A stretch of DNA of 41,301 bases, from contig SYLY01000245.1 in NCBI GenBank assembly GCA_005808475.1, positions 1-41,301 of the forward strand. Reading direction: 5' to 3'. Shown here piece by piece: positions 40,828-41,301 of this stretch. This DNA is from Acidobacteriota bacterium (GTDB taxonomy: Bacteria; Acidobacteriota; Terriglobia; Bryobacterales; Bryobacteraceae). Position 1 is the stretch's first letter; each line of letters starts with the position of its first letter. A program made the translations under genes and the position numbers. Below the pieces are notes generated by a model that had not been told where the DNA came from, ran no database searches, and worked only from the letters and a program-made list of their open reading frames with translations.

Positions 40828-40834
40828 TATGATA
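40828..40834. promoter_or_regulatory. Palindromic bidirectional -10 between PCP_red gene and purC
   Basis: The sequence GCTATGATAGC (40826-40836) is palindromic except at its centre. Plus-strand TATGAT (40828-40833) is 8 bases before GTG 40842. Minus-strand TATCAT, with an upstream TGC giving an extended -10, is 9 bases before ATG 40819. One symmetric element can therefore serve both genes. Confidence 0.5.
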
Positions 40835-40841
40835 GCAACTA

Positions 40842-41301
40842 GTGGCATCCCCGCTCATTCTGGAAACAAATCTTCCTGGAATTGATTTGGTCGCGCGCGG
40901 CAAGGTGCGCGACAACTACGCTGTCGGCCGCGATCTGCTCATCGTCGCGACCGACCGCATCTCGGCGTTCGACTACATTCTCGCGACCGGGATTCCGGAC
41001 AAGGGACGCGTGCTCACGCGGATCTCGATCTTCTGGTTCGATTTCCTGCGCGACATCGTCCCCAACCATTTCCTAACCGCGGACGTCGGCGAGTACCCGG
41101 CGCAACTGCGGCCGTTCCGCGATCAACTCGAGGGCCGGTCGATGCTGGTCCGCCGCGCGAAGATGATCGACGTGGAGTGCGTGGCGCGCGGCTACCTTTC
41201 GGGGTCCGGCTGGAAGGATTATCTGCGAACCGGGGCGGTGTGCGGAATCCCTCTTCCCCCGGGGCTGTTCGAAAGCGCCAAACTGCCCGAGCCCATCTTC
41301 A
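40842..41301 (+). CDS. purC: Phosphoribosylaminoimidazole-succinocarboxamide synthase PurC, N-terminal part (3' end outside window)
   Basis: The first 153 codons of SAICAR synthetase, which joins CAIR and aspartate with ATP in purine synthesis. Motifs in order: 'DLVARGKVRDNYAVG' (phosphate-binding GKVRD), 'LIVATDRISAFDYILATGIP' (the TDRISAFD signature), 'FLTADVGEYP', 'RSMLVRRAKMIDVECVARGY' and 'LSGSGWKDY'. The frame stays open to the end of the window. GTG 40842 is taken as the start because it gives 'MASPLILETNLPGIDLVARG', of the right length before GKVRD, and has TATGAT 8 bases upstream. No ATG lies in frame nearby. Confidence 0.95.
   Translation, partial: MASPLILETNLPGIDLVARGKVRDNYAVGRDLLIVATDRISAFDYILATGIPDKGRVLTRISIFWFDFLRDIVPNHFLTADVGEYPAQLRPFRDQLEGRSMLVRRAKMIDVECVARGYLSGSGWKDYLRTGAVCGIPLPPGLFESAKLPEPIF

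Noticed and set aside
1..41301. tRNA, rRNA, insertion sequences, integrase or attachment sites
   Set aside because: Gaps between genes are all about 105 bases or shorter, and I found no cloverleaf, transposase, integrase or flanking direct repeats.

Overview
The window is GC-rich and very tightly packed: 40 protein genes, two of them cut by the window ends, with no non-coding stretch longer than about 105 bases. I see no rRNA, tRNA, CRISPR array, insertion sequence or prophage. An outer-membrane LPS assembly protein (LptD) and flagellar-basal-body genes point to a Gram-negative bacterium. The mix of a PVC-type cytochrome/HEAT protein, DUF1080, neutral ceramidase-like, CehA/McbA-type hydrolase, FG-GAP and PD40 proteins, plus a PilMNO cluster whose pseudopilin-like protein carries YPGQP repeats, is what I would expect from an acidobacterium of the Bryobacter/Solibacter type. 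That placement is inference from gene content, not from a marker gene.

Layout. 1-4981 (+): a type IV pilus/type II secretion cluster (GspE/PilB end, PilM, PilN, PilO, a GspC/PilP-like protein and a repeat-rich pseudopilin-like protein) joined by start/stop overlaps. 4982-11615: small units for an FG-GAP protein, a MetE-like protein with a PD40 protein, a DUF1080 protein, and a tandem pair of substrate-binding lipoproteins divergent from a LysR regulator. 11624-21925: a degradative and envelope block (HEAT/cytochrome c protein, esterase, ceramidase-like hydrolase, flippase-like membrane protein, PIG-L deacetylase, large glycosidase-like protein, DUF429 protein). 21940-26616: lptD, a zinc-ribbon/RDD membrane protein and pgi. 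26613-33142 (-): a flagellar operon in the order flgB-flgC-fliE-fliF-fliG-fliH-fliI-fliJ. 33258-41301: a CehA/McbA-type protein with an alpha/beta hydrolase, a TrmB-type regulator divergent from a three-gene operon (fatty acid hydroxylase-type protein, DUF362 protein, redoxin), a short-chain dehydrogenase with a PCP_red-domain protein, and the start of purC.

The most striking gene is the redoxin at 38672-39745. It is interrupted by one in-frame TGA exactly where the first catalytic cysteine of a W-C-P-Y-C motif belongs (W-U-P-Y-C), and a hairpin with a GGUC-containing loop lies just downstream. I read it as a selenoprotein, a redoxin fused to a DsbD N-terminal-like domain.

A second pattern runs across the window. 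Most genes that head a transcription unit have a TANNNT (-10-like) hexamer only 6-11 bases before the start codon, often with the extended TGn. This implies leaderless or nearly leaderless mRNAs. In four divergent pairs both genes start within 13-22 bases of each other and the two -10 elements overlap or interleave. The pattern settled several start codons here (TTG 16999, ATG 14598, GTG 40842). The flagellar operon instead has a sigma-54-like -24/-12 element that would also give an almost leaderless flgB message.
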